Made by a program: the position numbers and the translations under genes
Notes under the pieces: model-generated
What the model was told of the DNA's origin: nothing
What the model saw: the letters and a program-made list of their open reading frames with translations, nothing else
The model's database searches: none
Source: Vandiemenella viatica
Lineage: Eukaryota > Arthropoda > Insecta > Orthoptera > Morabidae
NCBI GenBank assembly: GCA_031002005.1
Contig: JARYHS010008074.1
Location: forward strand, 180,878,494 to 180,942,493
Direction: 5' to 3'
DNA: 64,000 nucleotides
Part shown: piece after piece, positions 22,717-35,245 of the stretch
How the letters are laid out: the number at the start of each line of letters is the position of its first letter
Numbering within the stretch: position 1 is the first letter of the stretch

Positions 22717-23280
22717 CTCTAGGATAAACGTGACGCCGCAATCTGATGATGGATTATTAAGTAACCCTGTGAGACAAATAAAAAATGGAGATTAAATTTT
22801 TTGATATCCTGCTTATTTTTCGAAATATTCTGTCTCAAATGTGAGATGTTTTGGTTGAAAGTCAGAAGAAAAAATTGGTCAAAGTCAAATTTGATGATGG
22901 ATTCTTATTTAAAAAGACGAGACACATAAAAAAATAAGGAATAAAATTTTTCGATATCTTGCCTAGTTTTCGGGATATACTGTCTCAAAAGAGAGGTCGT
23001 TAGGCTGAGATGCGATCTGGACCAGAAAAAAAATATCACCAAATTCACAAGGAACTACATGTTGGATATTCACAATAGGTGTTTTATTTTCTTGTTGTCA
23101 AGATGAAATATGGTCTGGATCAGAAAAACTCATCTAAAGCACAAGGAACTATACCTGTAGGTGATGTTTGACACTCGATATCTAGAGAACTAAGTGAGAT
23201 ATCAAAATTTTGTATTCTTTACTTTCATGGCGATACAAAATAATTTATCATCAGATTGTGGCACCACGGTAATGATAGAA
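22717..23280. mobile_element. Fold-back element, copy A (diverged)
   Basis: Left start CTCTAGGATAAACGTGACGC; right end, read inward, TTCTATCATTACCGTGGTGC. Arms of more than 100 bp at the two sides are reverse complements: CAATCTGATGATGG at the left faces CATCAGATTGTGG at the right. The interior repeats the arm motif in direct orientation (AAATTTGATGATGGATTCTT near 22,888), giving tandem monomers of about 190 bp. No coding. Other copies are at 26.6 and 35.2 kb. Confidence 0.78.
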
Positions 23281-23854
23281 ATGTCATCAAAAGATATTTT
23301 ACTGTTGGTGGCCTACATAAATTCACCAGCAACATCAGTAAATTTATCTTGTTACCATACATTGTAAGCTTAATTGGGAATAGCTGGAAGTATTTTACAT
23401 CGTGATACATGTTTTGTGACTAACATGGTTCCCATAAAATTACTAACAATAATAGATAAATTCTTTGTCCCTTATGCAACAACAAAACCATTCTGGTACA
23501 GACTGTACTTAGACCTAACCACAATCTTCATTAAATTGCCGCTACAGAATCAAACTATGTAGACACAACCACACACGCATATTTGAATCGCAAACTGCAT
23601 TTGGTGTAACAACATCGCTTGCTTCATCAAGATTCCTAGATTGCATAGCATAATTTAACACATTTAATTTCATCATACACTGTCAGTGTAAATGGTCCAT
23701 TGAGGGGACTGTACACCTAAATAAAACATCTTTAGAAAATGTCGGTAATACATTTATCATAGTCGGCTTGTAAATAAGAGAGGAGATTAAGACCTGAAAT
23801 TTTCCTTCACATTAAGCTGGAGTGTCAAGCTTTTGGCAGGCATTCCATTATTCA
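23281..23854. other. Unassigned sequence
   Basis: Between the fold-back copy and the RTE fragment I see no motif-bearing frame or repeat. Confidence 0.4.
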
Positions 23855-24330
23855 TAAATCTAATACTCCATGAATCTAAAGAAAATCGTTAACAATCAGT
23901 GCATTCTTCCTGTACTGACATATGGCTGTGATACCTGCACACTACATGAATTTATAAAAGGTAAACTTAGGACAGCCCAAAGAGCAACTTAAAGGTCAAT
24001 TCTAGTTTAACTAAAAAAAAGACAAGAAAAGAGCAACTGACATTAGGTTAGTAACAAGGCTCACAGACATATTAGAGAAGACTGCCTCCCTGAAGTGGCA
24101 GTGGGGCAGCCGTATTTCTCAGAGGAAAGATCAAAATAGGCAGAAATGGTGGAGCCCAAGAGGTTGCCAGAGACTGAGAGGAAGACCATCAGACCGATGG
24201 GAAAAGGACATGTGCAGGGTTGTTGGAGTTAACTAACTGCTCAAGTTCTATCTGAACTCATCATTCAAAGAGACCACTTCATTTAATGACTAAACTGGCA
24301 GATGATGATGATAATGATTTTCCAGCTATC
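23855..24330 (+). pseudogene. RTE-type non-LTR 3' end
   Basis: C-terminal end of an RTE reverse transcriptase. Readable patches in shifting frames: LPVLTYGCDT, LRTAQRA, RLVTRLTDILEKTASLKWQW, and RGRPSDRWEKD, in the order typical of RTE/BovB proteins (YG[SC]ET-W, then the WxGH-like block, then GRP-RW). It ends in a short GATGATGATGATAATG tail at about 24,302-24,318, the sort of simple repeat tail RTE elements carry. Severely 5' truncated. Confidence 0.78.
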
Positions 24331-24355
24331 TGACATTGCATCAAGATGAAATAAT

Positions 24356-25131
24356 TCATTTTTTTTTAATTTAATTTAATTGCAATGGAGCACAGGCTCC
24401 GGTGGCAATTTCCCTACACACCCAACTTCCCCCTATCCTACACTCACCTACATTTGCCCTCTACAAATTATAACTTTAAATTCTTTCAAAGTTTTCGGTA
24501 AATTATTCATCAGTCCCCTGGTAACTCATTCCAATCCCTGACCTAAAAAAGAAAATCTTCCCCACCCTTGTGCCTGAAATCGAGTGCCAGCTTGTGGTAA
24601 TGGTCATCTTTTCCCTTCCATGAACTACTTTTCATACCTACTGCGATATCTTTCCATGCCTCATCGCCAGTATACGCCCTGTACACTCCCTTTACCCTCC
24701 TCATCCTCCTCCTGTCTTGCAATGAATCCCATTCCAGCTCCTTTATCATATCTGTCACTGATTGCATTCTGCGATAATTTCCAGAAATAAATCTAGCAGC
24801 CCTTCTTTGCACCTTCTCCAACTCCTGTATTTGATACTCAGAATGTGGGTCTCATACTACACTACCATATTCGAACAATGGTCTGACCAAAGTTTTGTAA
24901 CCCAATTCCTTTACTTCTCTCGTGCTCTCTCTCCAACAAGTGCAGGATTTTGAAACCTTTTCCTACCACCTGCCCAATGTGTCCTGCCCAATTAAGCTTG
25001 CTATCAAATGTAATGCCAAGATATTTACATTTCAAGTCTTCAGCAAGCAATTCTTCCCCAACCTTATATTCATAATTAACCTTTTGTTTTTTATTTGTGT
25101 ATCTAATTAGCTGACTCTTCTTTGCATTTTA
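24356..25131 (-). pseudogene. CR1-like non-LTR retrotransposon 3' end, copy I
   Basis: Minus-strand 5'-truncated copy of the family seen best at 38.3-40.9 kb. From the 5' side: LLAEDLKCKYLGITFDSKLN and VGKGFKILHLLER (25,050-24,862), then VQRRAARFISGNYRRMQSVT and WDSLQDRRRMRRVKGVYRAY (24,821-24,543). The 3' untranslated end, GGAGCACAGGCTCCGGTGGC on the plus strand, matches the other copies, finishing in an AATTAAATTAAA-type tail. Frame changes between the blocks show it is dead. Confidence 0.87.
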
Positions 25132-25146
25132 CTTGTACAACTCAGG

Positions 25147-25505
25147 TACTCAAAATGTTTGAAACTCCATGGTAATCCTTCAAGTAGTTTTTGCATGAAT
25201 TATTGTCTACTAAATAAATGGTGACCTTTTTTTCTCTCTGTTTCTCAGTTTCTTAGCATTGCATTAAGATTCAACACACCTAACTTCACCCGAGACCCTT
25301 TGCTGCACAATATTTGAAACCCTATGGCAACCTGACCAGTAGTTTTTTCATTAATCATAGTCAACAAAACAAATACCGTATATGAACTTCCTTTTTTCTC
25401 TATTTCTGTGATTTCCCTCATTTCACTCCTCGGATACCAGGTAGTACACTTTTTGAAACACTCTTCAAAAATGTATCCAACAATTTTTTGCATGAATCAT
25501 GGGCG
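25147..25505. repeat. Diverged tandem repeat, about 2.4 units
   Basis: Three successive blocks start near 25,147, 25,300 and 25,441 with variants of TTTGAAACYCYATGG and continue with TTTTTGCATGAATTATTG or close variants. Unit length about 145-155 bp; similarity is moderate. Not linked to any element I recognise. Confidence 0.6.
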
Positions 25506-25510
25506 ATTGT

Positions 25511-26587
25511 GGTCTCGGTTTAAAGAAAAAATGAAAGTATGTGTTAGTACCTCTCCTACATTCGTGGTAGCTGGAAATCAAAAAAGTTCATGTGCAAAAT
25601 GAACACGTAATTTTAGACTATACTGATTTGGCAAGTGTAAATAAATAGGATCATAATCCAGAGACTAATTATCTTATTCAAATGAATCAAAAGTTGGTTT
25701 GAAGAGGTTTCTATGTGCTACAATTCACCCTGGACTCAAGTCTTTATATCAAAAACTTAAAAATAAACTAGAATGTAATTTAGATAATTTCCAGATTTTC
25801 ATAAAATGTTGCAACATATGAGGGCAGGGTAAAACTAAAATTACAAAACATCTGGCATGTATGAGTATAGCACAAAATTCCAAAAACTATGACACCGAAA
25901 ATGCTGGGCCACAACCCAAAACCATCTTGCAGCTCTGTCCCGAATGTGGGTAATGTAAGTACATTCAGACAACTCAGGTGGCATCTGACAAGTGTAGGCC
26001 AAGTATGGATGTCATTATCTTTATTATTATTACACTAGCCACAAAGCCCGTCAAAAATGACGGGTTTGAAGGAGTATTTTGGCAGTTAATTTCTTTTTAG
26101 TTGTTAACTAAACAGCATTGTTTTGAAATAAAGCTCAATGTGCTGTAATTTCTCGTCCCTTGTGATGTAGCAAAAGGTTTCAGTTGTCAACTTGATGGAA
26201 GTCGCTAATAATGGCGCTAGAAAACCAAAGCTTCTATCACATGCGAATTGAAATATTCCCTGTATCGCATTTGAGTGTCATCATGAATCGCGATAGAAAT
26301 TTGTTCCAAATTCTTCACTTCTTTACTTTTTACTATCTATGTTGATGAAGATCGATGTGTTAACTGATGACATAGGTTACATACAGTTAAAATAATGACC
26401 ACAGTGAAAACGAAGGATGCTAAATTAAATCATAACAACTTCAGTGTTCTGGCAAATCATTTCTTAGCAATTGCTTAAATAAACACAAAAATAAATCATA
26501 ATATAATTCCTCTTGCCTTGCACAGTAACAAAATGTTTCTGTTGCTATCCTGGTCCAGGTTGCATTTAAATATAACCACAGGCAGTT
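25511..26587. other. Unassigned sequence
   Basis: No gene. Near 26,034, ACTAGCCACAAAGCCCGTCA vaguely resembles the start of repeat families that begin ACTAGC, but I cannot define an element. Confidence 0.35.
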
Positions 26588-27180
26588 CAAGCATTGCCGT
26601 GGCGCCACAATCTGATGATGAATTCTTGTAGAACTGGACAAAACAAATCGAAAATAATGAATAAATTTTTTTTATATTTATCTTGGTTTTCGAGATATAG
26701 CATGTTGAAAATCGGTTATAGGTATAGTTCCTTGTGATTTTGGTGAAGTTTCCTCTGGTCCAGGACGTATTTCAACCTAACAACAACCACCAGGAAGAAA
26801 ATAAAACACGTATAGTGCGTTTCCACTGTGTAGATATAGCGGTTTTGTTAATTTTTTTCTGGTCCAGGCCAGATCTCATTCAAACCACCTCAATTTTGAG
26901 ATACAACATCTCGAGAACTAAGCGAGATATGGAAAGAAAATGTATTCTTTGTTTTAGATTTGTCTCTTCGAGTTACATACGATATCATCATCAAATTTGG
27001 CAATGGCGAAATTTTTCTTCTGTTCCAGGCCGTATTTCAACCTAACCACGTCAATTTTGAGATACAATATCTCGAGAATTAAGCTAGATATCAAAAAATT
27101 TTATTCCCTACTTTCAATTTTTTTTCGTCGAGTTACATAAGAATCCATCAATAAATTGCGGCTTCACGGTTATCGTAGAA
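26588..27180. mobile_element. Fold-back element, copy B
   Basis: Left end contains CCGTGGCGCCACAATCTGAT; right end, read inward, ATTCTACGATAACCGTGAAG. The inverted arms share GAATTCTTGTAGAACT and ATCGAAAATAATGAATAA at the left against TCGTCGAGTTACATAAGAAT at the right. Middle monomers repeat TCTGGTCCAGG...GTATTTCAACCTAAC twice (near 26,755 and 27,021). Non-coding. Confidence 0.82.
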
Positions 27181-28799
27181 TCCCCTAACCACATACAGCA
27201 CTACGCTAAACATGCCACCAGAGAAACAATAGGCCTAGTTCTGTTACACGCATATTAATACATATACTTATCACATTTTAGTGGCAATAATTCATTGCGA
27301 TATAAACTAAATCAAAAATCTTCAAAGATGTTTACATCTGCCTGTCACGTTATCCGTTATTCAGATCAGTATTACAGTTAAATACGGCTGAAACATGTCA
27401 TCAGTAAAAAGCAAAGGAAATTTAAAAAAATATGAACAACTTATGGATTCCCAGGTAATATTAGATTACTAATAGAGCTAAGTATTACTCTAACCAAACT
27501 TTTCAGAACACTGATGCTCGAAATCATGGAGATTTGTTTAATCATTTTTGTTAATTTAACTTAAATTTAATGTACAAGACTGATATATCCTTGAAAATAA
27601 CTGCAGCAGTATCTGACACTGCCTAAACTGAGTTTTTTTTTCTGAATTCATTTAAGGAACTCCTTTATTGAGGTTCTTTTTATTCAGAATATAACTAATA
27701 GACAATTATGTAAATACATACTGAACTCATCCGTTTTCTTTTTTATGTTAAAATGTACAACCCATGTTTCACATCTGGGTGGAACATGGAATTTATCGCA
27801 TGGTGGTTCTAAGGTACACGATGAAGTCAAATCAGAGGATGATTTTCTTCATACTTAGTCAGCCAGCCTTTTCAATATTAATCTTAGTTCTAGTTTTAAG
27901 TCACAACGGATATCAAAAAAAACTGCCAAGTATTTGCTTGGCGCAACTGACTTTCTACACGATTCCCTTGTTCTGAAAAAATACATTGTTTCATGAAATT
28001 AAATGATAGTTTATCTGCTAGTGTCCATGTGACTTAATTAGTAAACCAACATATACTGATAACATATCCTTTAATCTTAAACCCAATACTTCAAGTCTAC
28101 AGTAGTGTATGATACCAGCATAACTACTTTACACCATACAAGGAATAGATGCCCTGATACTGAGGCATTCAATTGCGAGACATTTCTAAGTAGTAATCAA
28201 GTTGGAATTCACCTCGCGCAAGCGTTACAGCATTATAAATACTTTTTGAAGTAGTTCCAGCAGTGTCATGCTGGTCCAACATGTTTTACAACCTGATTAC
28301 TACCTGAAAACAATAAGTATCATCATTGACTACTGCAGTATTAAACTGTTATTATCTTGCACAGCATAAAATAGTCCTGCTGGTTTCATATACTTCTATA
28401 CACCCTAACTTTCTTCTACAAGCATTACTCTGAAGAGTGTCAGAATAAAGACTGAGAAGAGGAATTGATAAAGTATTTTCAGTCACAGCTACTTTTGATG
28501 CCCCATGATTTATTTTAACTTCTGCAGTTTAGTTCTTGTACAGCCTGAGGATTAAATGTAATACTACTCAGCCAAAGTTTGTTGATAAAAGACCTTGAAT
28601 CATTTTCTTATGGCAACACGGTTAAATGATTTATAACACAAATCAACATCCATACTGTTACATCTCTCTACTTGGTCATTTGCCAACACTTTACTGTAAA
28701 TGAAAGTGACTGTCAGTCAGCAGTTTAACTTTTTATGGCAGCAAATTGAACATACAGCAGTAATCACAACCTGAAGTTGTTTTTCTTGAGCAATGCAGT
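27181..28799. other. Unassigned AT-rich sequence
   Basis: No element ends or motif-bearing frames recognised in 1.6 kb. The frame 27,764-27,976 has no family signal. Confidence 0.4.
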
Positions 28800-29640
28800 G
28801 AAAGCATCCCTTGTCATAGCCAAGTGGTAAAGATTCACATCATCTTCCCCAGCCATGGGGAGCCTTAGCTTTCCTGGCTTTCTCAATTGTAAGTTTCTGT
28901 GATGTTCTTAGGAAACTTTTCTTGGACTTCAGTCTTTGCCTTTGTGATAAATGCCCAGTAATGGACGAGTTCTTTCATGGTCCACTTTGCTTCTTTCATT
29001 ATTTGCTGCTATTTCTCTTTGAACAGAAGGTGGTACTATTCCTGCGAGGCGGTGGAGCCATTCGACTGGAATCGATTTTAAGCAACTTGTAATGATTTTG
29101 CAGGTGTCTTTAAGTGCAATGTCCACTGGTTCTGCATGAGTTGAGTTGCACCATTCAGGAAGGACAGGCATACTCTAGAGCCAAATAATACATTGCTAAG
29201 GCAGAAGTTCTGATGCTTTCCAGTTAGCTAAGCCATTGTGATCCAGCCAGCTTTTGCTTAGGAGATTGTTTCTTGTGAAAACATTCAGCTTGGAATTCAT
29301 GCAATGTTTCCTGAATGTAAAAGATCTGCCTAGGGTCACTCCTAGGTATTTTTGAGTGTCGCAGTGTTCCAGGTTGACCCCCGACTATGTTAAGTTTAGC
29401 CTATGAGTGGCTTCTTTATTCCTTAAATGAAAAACACATACTTGTGTCTCTGCAGGATTTGGTTTAAGATGGTTTGTGTTTAGAGCTTTAGTGAGGGTGT
29501 TCTCCACAAGACTGAAATTCCTGGTCATGTTGTAGAACTTTTGACTAATAGTAGCTGATGGTTGATGGTGTCACCCGCTGCTGACATATCAACAAATACC
29601 ACTGCTGTTGCCTTACAAGCTTCAAATCCAATTCCTCAAG
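28800..29640 (-). pseudogene. Non-LTR reverse transcriptase C-terminal half (different lineage)
   Basis: Minus-strand remnant with frameshifts. Patches in order: AVVFVDMSAAGDTINHQLL (palm motif A region, with G where Y is usual), LNPAETQVC-like and KYLGVTLGRSFTFRKHC blocks, then 29,171-28,929 with MPVLPEWCNSTHAEPVDIAL, CKIITSCLKSIPVEWLHRLA and GIVPPSVQREIAA. The last three are typical of the post-palm region of jockey/CR1-superfamily polymerases. The FADD box region is deleted. Its sequence is not close to the 38-kb or 47-kb elements, so it is a separate family. Confidence 0.72.
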
Positions 29641-30370
29641 TTATGGACATTGTAATTCTACTATAGTGTACCTGACCCATAAATTTAAGAGGCAGATGGT
29701 ATATCCATTCATCTCTTTCATTTTCTTATGTACACTAAAATAATCATTCTCTGGAAAACTTGTATTTCTTTTAATGCAAATTAGACCTATTCTCTGTAAC
29801 TTTCTACTACCATTATTTTTAGGTAATGCTTCTAGAATTTTTTTTCTGTTATCCATTCCTGCCATTTATTGTTGTTCATACAGTTTTGTTTAGGGTCAAA
29901 CAATACCAAATAAAACAATATTCATGAGCTCCTGCCTATCATGATAGGCCACGATACACATTATTCATCATTATTTTTTGATGAAAGTGCTTATTTTGTG
30001 TGTTTAAAAGTCCAGCCAAACGCTCCTTTATAACCTTTGTAAACTATGGTTTATAAATAGTGTGTACTACACCAATGAACAAACACAACAATAAACATTC
30101 CCCAAAAACTGAAACTGTTCCCACAATAGCTGAAATTGTTGCAACTTGCTCGCTGAAACCCAGCTGATATTGTGAATAATTGACATATCATTTTCTGTTA
30201 AGATCATTTACACTGTAATTTTGGTGAGATAAGTGCAGCACTAAAATAAAGTAGTGACATGTATACACATTCAGAAGAAAGAAAACCACTAAAGATACTT
30301 GCAAAAAACGAGAGAGCTCTTTAGTGCAGAAATCGGCATTTGAGAATGAAAAGGTCTGACGCCTCTTAGA
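29641..30370. other. Unassigned sequence
   Basis: The frame 29,641-29,865 (74 codons, minus) shows no domain. Nothing else recognised. Confidence 0.35.
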
Positions 30371-30379
30371 TCATGACCA

Positions 30380-32411
30380 TGAGTTACTTGGGTAGATTTT
30401 TGGGGAAGTAAAAAAGAAAAAATAAGTGTGTTGGCTGCTTACCACAGTGGAAGAATGACTGATGAAAATTAGGCTCTTGGGGAGAAACTAAAATCATACT
30501 CAGATTTCAGAGGTGAGAATAAAATAATCACTATTGGTGGGGATTTAAATTTACTAGGTGTAAATTGGTAGGAAAAAGATTATTAGTATCACAATGGAAG
30601 AGAGATTTGCAAATACTTTCATAAGGGAACAGTAGGGGACAAAACATGTTGGATATCTTCCTAATAAAGCCTGATGATTACCTTGTGAAACAACTGAAGG
30701 AATAAGTGATCATGAAGTAGTTCTGATGGATATTAGAGGAGTAAGTAAACCAGCAGCCAAAATTGAAGGGGAAGAAAATAGGTACAGTTATAAAAAGGCA
30801 CAGATTTTGAACCTGATGAGATATTTTAGGGAAAGTTTCAACAAATGGAAGGATGGCACAATTACAGTAGAGTCAAAAGAGTTCAAGAAGATAATAATAA
30901 AATGGTAAAGAAATATTTATTCCAAAACAAAAAATAAAGATAAGTACAGAACCTACGTCCTATATTAGGGAGATGAGGTAGTTAAAGAGGTCGGTAAGAA
31001 GAGAACATAACAGAGGTAAAGGATAGCAGAGTAGTGGGGAATATTTGAAATTACTAAACAAAAAATTAATAATAGCAAAGAAGGTGGCTAAAGATGTGTT
31101 TATGAAGAGTATTATTGGTGCAAGGGGACCACTGACTGATTCATCTCGAAATTTCCATGGCTACGTTAGAAAACTGAGGGGAAAAAAAAGTTTTGAGAAA
31201 ATTAGAGATAAGGATGGAGAAGAAGTTACTCAGGATTTCAAAAAGGAAAAGATACTAAGTAACTGGTTTAGTGAAACCATTAAGGAAAATGATTCAGATG
31301 TGGCAGGGTGTATATTACAGAATGAGCATAACCACACGATTAGAAATGAGCAGACTGAAGTATCTTAAATTCATCCAGCGGATATCATGAAGGCACTAAG
31401 AAAGCTGAAAAAAAAAAAAAAACATAAAGGGGCTGGTGAGGCTAATATTACTACAGATGTCTTAAAACAAGCAGTATGTGACACTGTATGTTATCTTGAA
31501 ATATTATATAAATTAAGTCTGGATACTTCCTGCTTTTCAGAGAACTGGAAAAATGTGGTAATAGTACCGGCACATAAAGGAGTGGTGAGAAATAGTTGAA
31601 AATTATACGCCAATTAGTTTGGTAGGTAAATTAATCGAGAGATTGATATGCAAGCACATTAGAAATATATGTGAGGAGTGTAAGTGGTTTTCAAGTCAGC
31701 AACATGGCTTTAGGCAATGATATTCATGTGAATCTCTGTTATTAGGATATGTGCAAGATATTTCGGATGAAACAGACCAGGGAGGACAAATTGATAATGT
31801 AGCACTACATATTTCAAAAGCTTTTGACAGAGTGGGCCATAAAATGGTGATAAATAAGGTAAAAAGAAAGTGATTTGCTGCGTAGAAGAATGTTTAAAAG
31901 GTAGAAATCAAAAAGTTAGGGTAGGAAATGTAGCAACAAAAGAAGTGGAAGTGAAAATGGTAGTGCCACAGAGTAGCATATTGGGACCATTGCTATTCAT
32001 TATACTAAAGAATGATTGTGTTGATAGTTTTCTATCATAAGTTAGGTTGTTTGCAGATGTCATAATGCTTTATAAGTGGATTAAAACGGTAGCAGACAGT
32101 GAACAGCTGCAGGGTGGACAGAATATCTGGTTGGGTCGGTAAACATGGGATGAAGATAACTTCAAAGAAGAGCCAGCTTATTAGATACACAGAAAAAAAA
32201 GCTAATAGTTGATTATGATTAAGGTGGGGAAAGAATTGATTGTTGAAGACTTGAAATGTAAATTTCTTGGCATTACATTTGATAACAAGCTTAACTGGGC
32301 AGGACACATTGGACAAGTAGTAGGAAAAGGTTTCACAATTCTGCACTTGTTCGAAAGAGTGATGAGAGAATGTACCAGAGAAGTAAAGGAGTTGGATTAC
32401 AAAACTTTGCA
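30380..32411 (+). pseudogene. CR1-like non-LTR retrotransposon, copy II
   Basis: Endonuclease plus reverse transcriptase in broken frames. Endonuclease patches: LGVDFWG, AAYHSGRMTDE, IGGDLNLLGVNW (GD-N motif), and ISDHE near 30,700. Linker: KKVAKDVFMKSIIGARGPLT (31,075-31,135). RT: HKGAGEANITTDVLK, SENWKNVVIVPAHKG, ISKAFDRVGHKM (motif A), VRLFADVIML (FADD box with the second Asp changed to Val). Then LIVEDLKCKFLGITFDNKLN and VGKGFTILHLFERVMRECTR. The match to copy III stops at about 32,411, exactly where a hairpin begins. A poly-A run and indels break the frame. Confidence 0.85.
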
Positions 32412-32412
32412 C

Positions 32413-32447
32413 AACCTGCCACATGAATCTGTTTCATGTGGCGGGTT
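32413..32447. repeat. Hairpin at the LINE breakpoint
   Basis: AACCTGCCACATGAA (32,413-32,427) pairs with TTCATGTGGCGGGTT (32,433-32,447), 14 of 15 positions, around a 5-base loop. It begins within two bases of the point at which copy II stops matching the other copies, so it may be the end of an inserted element. Confidence 0.6.
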
Positions 32448-32699
32448 GGGATGTGACCACATTTTTCCCCCTGCCATATGTCTCGCCTCTCACATGATTA
32501 AGATTCATGTCGAAATATTGTGCAATTTGTTTATGTTTTTGTGTTTTTATGTGTTCGTCTGGCCGTCCTGCCTTCATCTGTGGTAAGTGACGGGTATCTG
32601 TTTATTTTTCCCTATCCTATCTTATTTTCAAAACATCAACTTTTGTTATATACTTCCCTGACTTAAGTCATATATTGTCACCCAGACAAAAAATATCAA

Positions 32700-32965
32700 C
32701 TTCCAACTTATAGATTTGTCTATGATAATTATGAAAGGATGCACTCAGCACTGGAGGATGGTAGATGGGTAAACAGAATGGTGGGCATGTATACAGCTTA
32801 CGCTGGTAACAGGGCATGCTACATATAGGAGGAAGATTTAGGTGATGCATGTTGAAGGGAAGAGAGGAGCACAATAATAAATTAGTACCTAATTTTAGGT
32901 ATAAGGAAGTTCTTATTTGTAGGCAGGAGAGCAAGAGAATAGGGAGGTTAAAACAGAAAAAAAAT
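32700..32965 (+). pseudogene. Non-LTR C-terminal fragment, weak
   Basis: Patches RMVGMYTAYAGNRAC and IRKFLFVGRRARE in the plus strand resemble the VYRAYTGDEAW...RFSFLGKGVRDWN tail of CR1-like copies, but are too diverged to be the continuation of copy II. Probably a related family's 3' end. Confidence 0.4.
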
Positions 32966-33239
32966 CTAAGAACGTAAATAATTAAATTAAAAATGTGTGA
33001 ATTTTGCACAGGGCAATTAGCATTGGTTCATAAGTTCCAGAGCAATTAATAGTAATAATAATTGCTCGGAAGAAGAATCAAGGGTACAAACAAGAAGAAA
33101 ATTTAAAAAAAGGGACTAACTATTCTGCCAGGACATGCAGAAGATACAAAACATAAAAAATTAGCATAAACAAAAAGATTTTAGGTTATCCAAATATCAT
33201 ACTGTGGTCATTTAATAGTGGTCATCATCATCAATTTTC

Positions 33240-33620
33240 CACTACAGCAGACTAGGTGTGGTAATCAACAAGCTTCTTCTATGATTTCTTGTCTCTGACC
33301 ATTTCTCTTCTATTACTACTCCCACTCTTGACTGCAAGTGACCAGGTTTTTTTGTGCTTATTTCATGCAACTTCATCATTGTATTCTTCATGGTCTTTAT
33401 AAGTAACCGATTTTTTTAAAATCTATCTATTGGCACCATTCTCCCCATGTGACCAAGCCATTTGAGTTTTTGTTCTTCTAAGATGTCTAGAATGATTTTT
33501 TGTAGTGCTAGTTGTAGTCTGATTTTATTTCATCTGGTCTCTGGATACCTGACTTGGAAAATTTCATTTCTGACTTTAAATCCATCTGTTGTCTGTCCTA
33601 GTCAATATGGTAGGTTATAC
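33240..33620 (-). pseudogene. RTE-like 3' end fragment, minus strand
   Basis: Minus-strand patches: TTDGFKVRNEIFQ, then in another frame ILEEQKLKWLGHMGRMVPID and continuing basic residues. The W-[LA]-GH-[MV]-x-RM motif is a C-terminal hallmark of RTE-class polymerases. Frame shifts and stops throughout. A CATCATCATC-type stretch near 33,223 (plus strand) could be its simple-repeat tail. Confidence 0.62.
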
Positions 33621-34829
33621 TCCAAAGGCTAGTATAGGGAGCAGGTATCTTTTATTAAAAATACATTTGCTGCCTAGGAATACTTTTGTCATCCCCAAAA
33701 TTCACCAAATCACTCCAGGCAAATTCCAGGAAAAGTAATGGTAAATTATTAGGCCTAGCAAGCTAATGGTTCATTGTATCCAACTTTCAGTCCTAAAAGA
33801 GGCATCAGACTGTTAAGAGTTGTATTATTTACAAATGATCAGAAAACAATCACATTAAATCTTCAGCAAATGGGTCTATAGGACTATGCAATACATTACA
33901 TCGTGTGTGGTAATGATGCCATGGGTTAATTCTATCATGGTACTGCTACCACTATTCTCCGCCATGTGGACAACAATGATGTAAATACAAATTGCTGCTG
34001 TTTGTTAGTGTCCCATTGTTTCTGGGTGTGACTCTTTCAATATGCGGATAGTTACAAATGTCACTTGTGTTACCTGGTTTTCTTGGGCAGGAACAAATCA
34101 AATGTAATATATCCATAATTATTTATGCTTAGTAATAATAGTTTTCAACTTTAGCAGTATCATCTAGCCCATCCCTGACCAGGAGAAACATTTTGTAAAA
34201 GCCAATGAAATGCAGTATTTGCATACAGTGGAGGCACTCGATCTGTTCTATTGATTCAATATGGCAAGATGCATGCATGATTAAACCACAGAAAATATTT
34301 CCCTAGTGTTAATTTATTGTGACTTTTTGCTAAGGAGATCAGCTGAAACCTCAAGACACCTAAATTAGATCTTTCACGTTTACTTGGCAACATAAATCTG
34401 CTACTTCAACTGCAGATTATTTTATTGCTATTTACAACTATGTGTATAATTTTGGATAACTGGATATAGAAATATACTGAAGGGTTTAGTTTTAGATACC
34501 AATATCAGAGGTACAGAATTTTTTTAGTAACATTAGTAACATTTGTAGCTACCCGCACAGTCTATGAGTCATACCCTGCAACAGAGTGAAGTAATAAACA
34601 ACAATGGCTGTTTACATCGCCGTTCTTCGAGTGTCAGAAAGTAGTGACACTGGTGTCATGATTTAGAACTAATCCAATGCCATAATACGGTGGCAATCAA
34701 CCAAAAAACATTTTATTTCCTAGCATTAATTAAGTTGTAATACACCCTGAACTAAAACAACATCACTACAGGAACTGTCTGAATTAGAGTGAATGTTGAC
34801 ATGATGATCCACAGTGTATTAAAACCTAA
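33621..34829. other. Unassigned AT-rich sequence
   Basis: No recognised element or gene. Confidence 0.4.
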
Positions 34830-34845
34830 CTTAACTTAGTCCACA

Positions 34846-34970
34846 ACCCGAAGGTTGGTTGGATCCTCCCGATGGAGGCATTCTAAGCCAATGTGTCAGA
34901 GGTAGGACGGCCAGTTCCTTTCCTCTGGGACCTACAGTTTAACGTGGAATCCGAACCACGAAATTAAAAC
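34846..34970 (-). repeat. SINE family 2 fragment
   Basis: Minus-strand copy of the module beginning GTGGTTCGGATTCCACGTTA and AACTGTAGGTCCC, extending through GGAACTGGCCGTCCTACCTC to CAACCAACCTTCGG. It shares the first 40 bases with the plus-strand fragment at 4265. Confidence 0.55.
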
Positions 34971-35245
34971 CTAATTACTGCTTAAAAATAAAATAGCTCA
35001 TGACTGAATACCACAGTATTATGGTATTATTACTTCGCATGGAGTAAAGTAGATCCACAGCTATCGTATATGCCCATATAGACCTATCCCAACAAAATAG
35101 AAATAAGTTTTACACCTTGAAAATACCTTACCCATGAGTGAAATCATTAGGAATGACCATGATGAAGACAAAAGAAATGAAACAATCAGTTTGAAATAAG
35201 CTTCAACTATTAATATGTTTACTTAAGATGCATATTAGATGGGGA

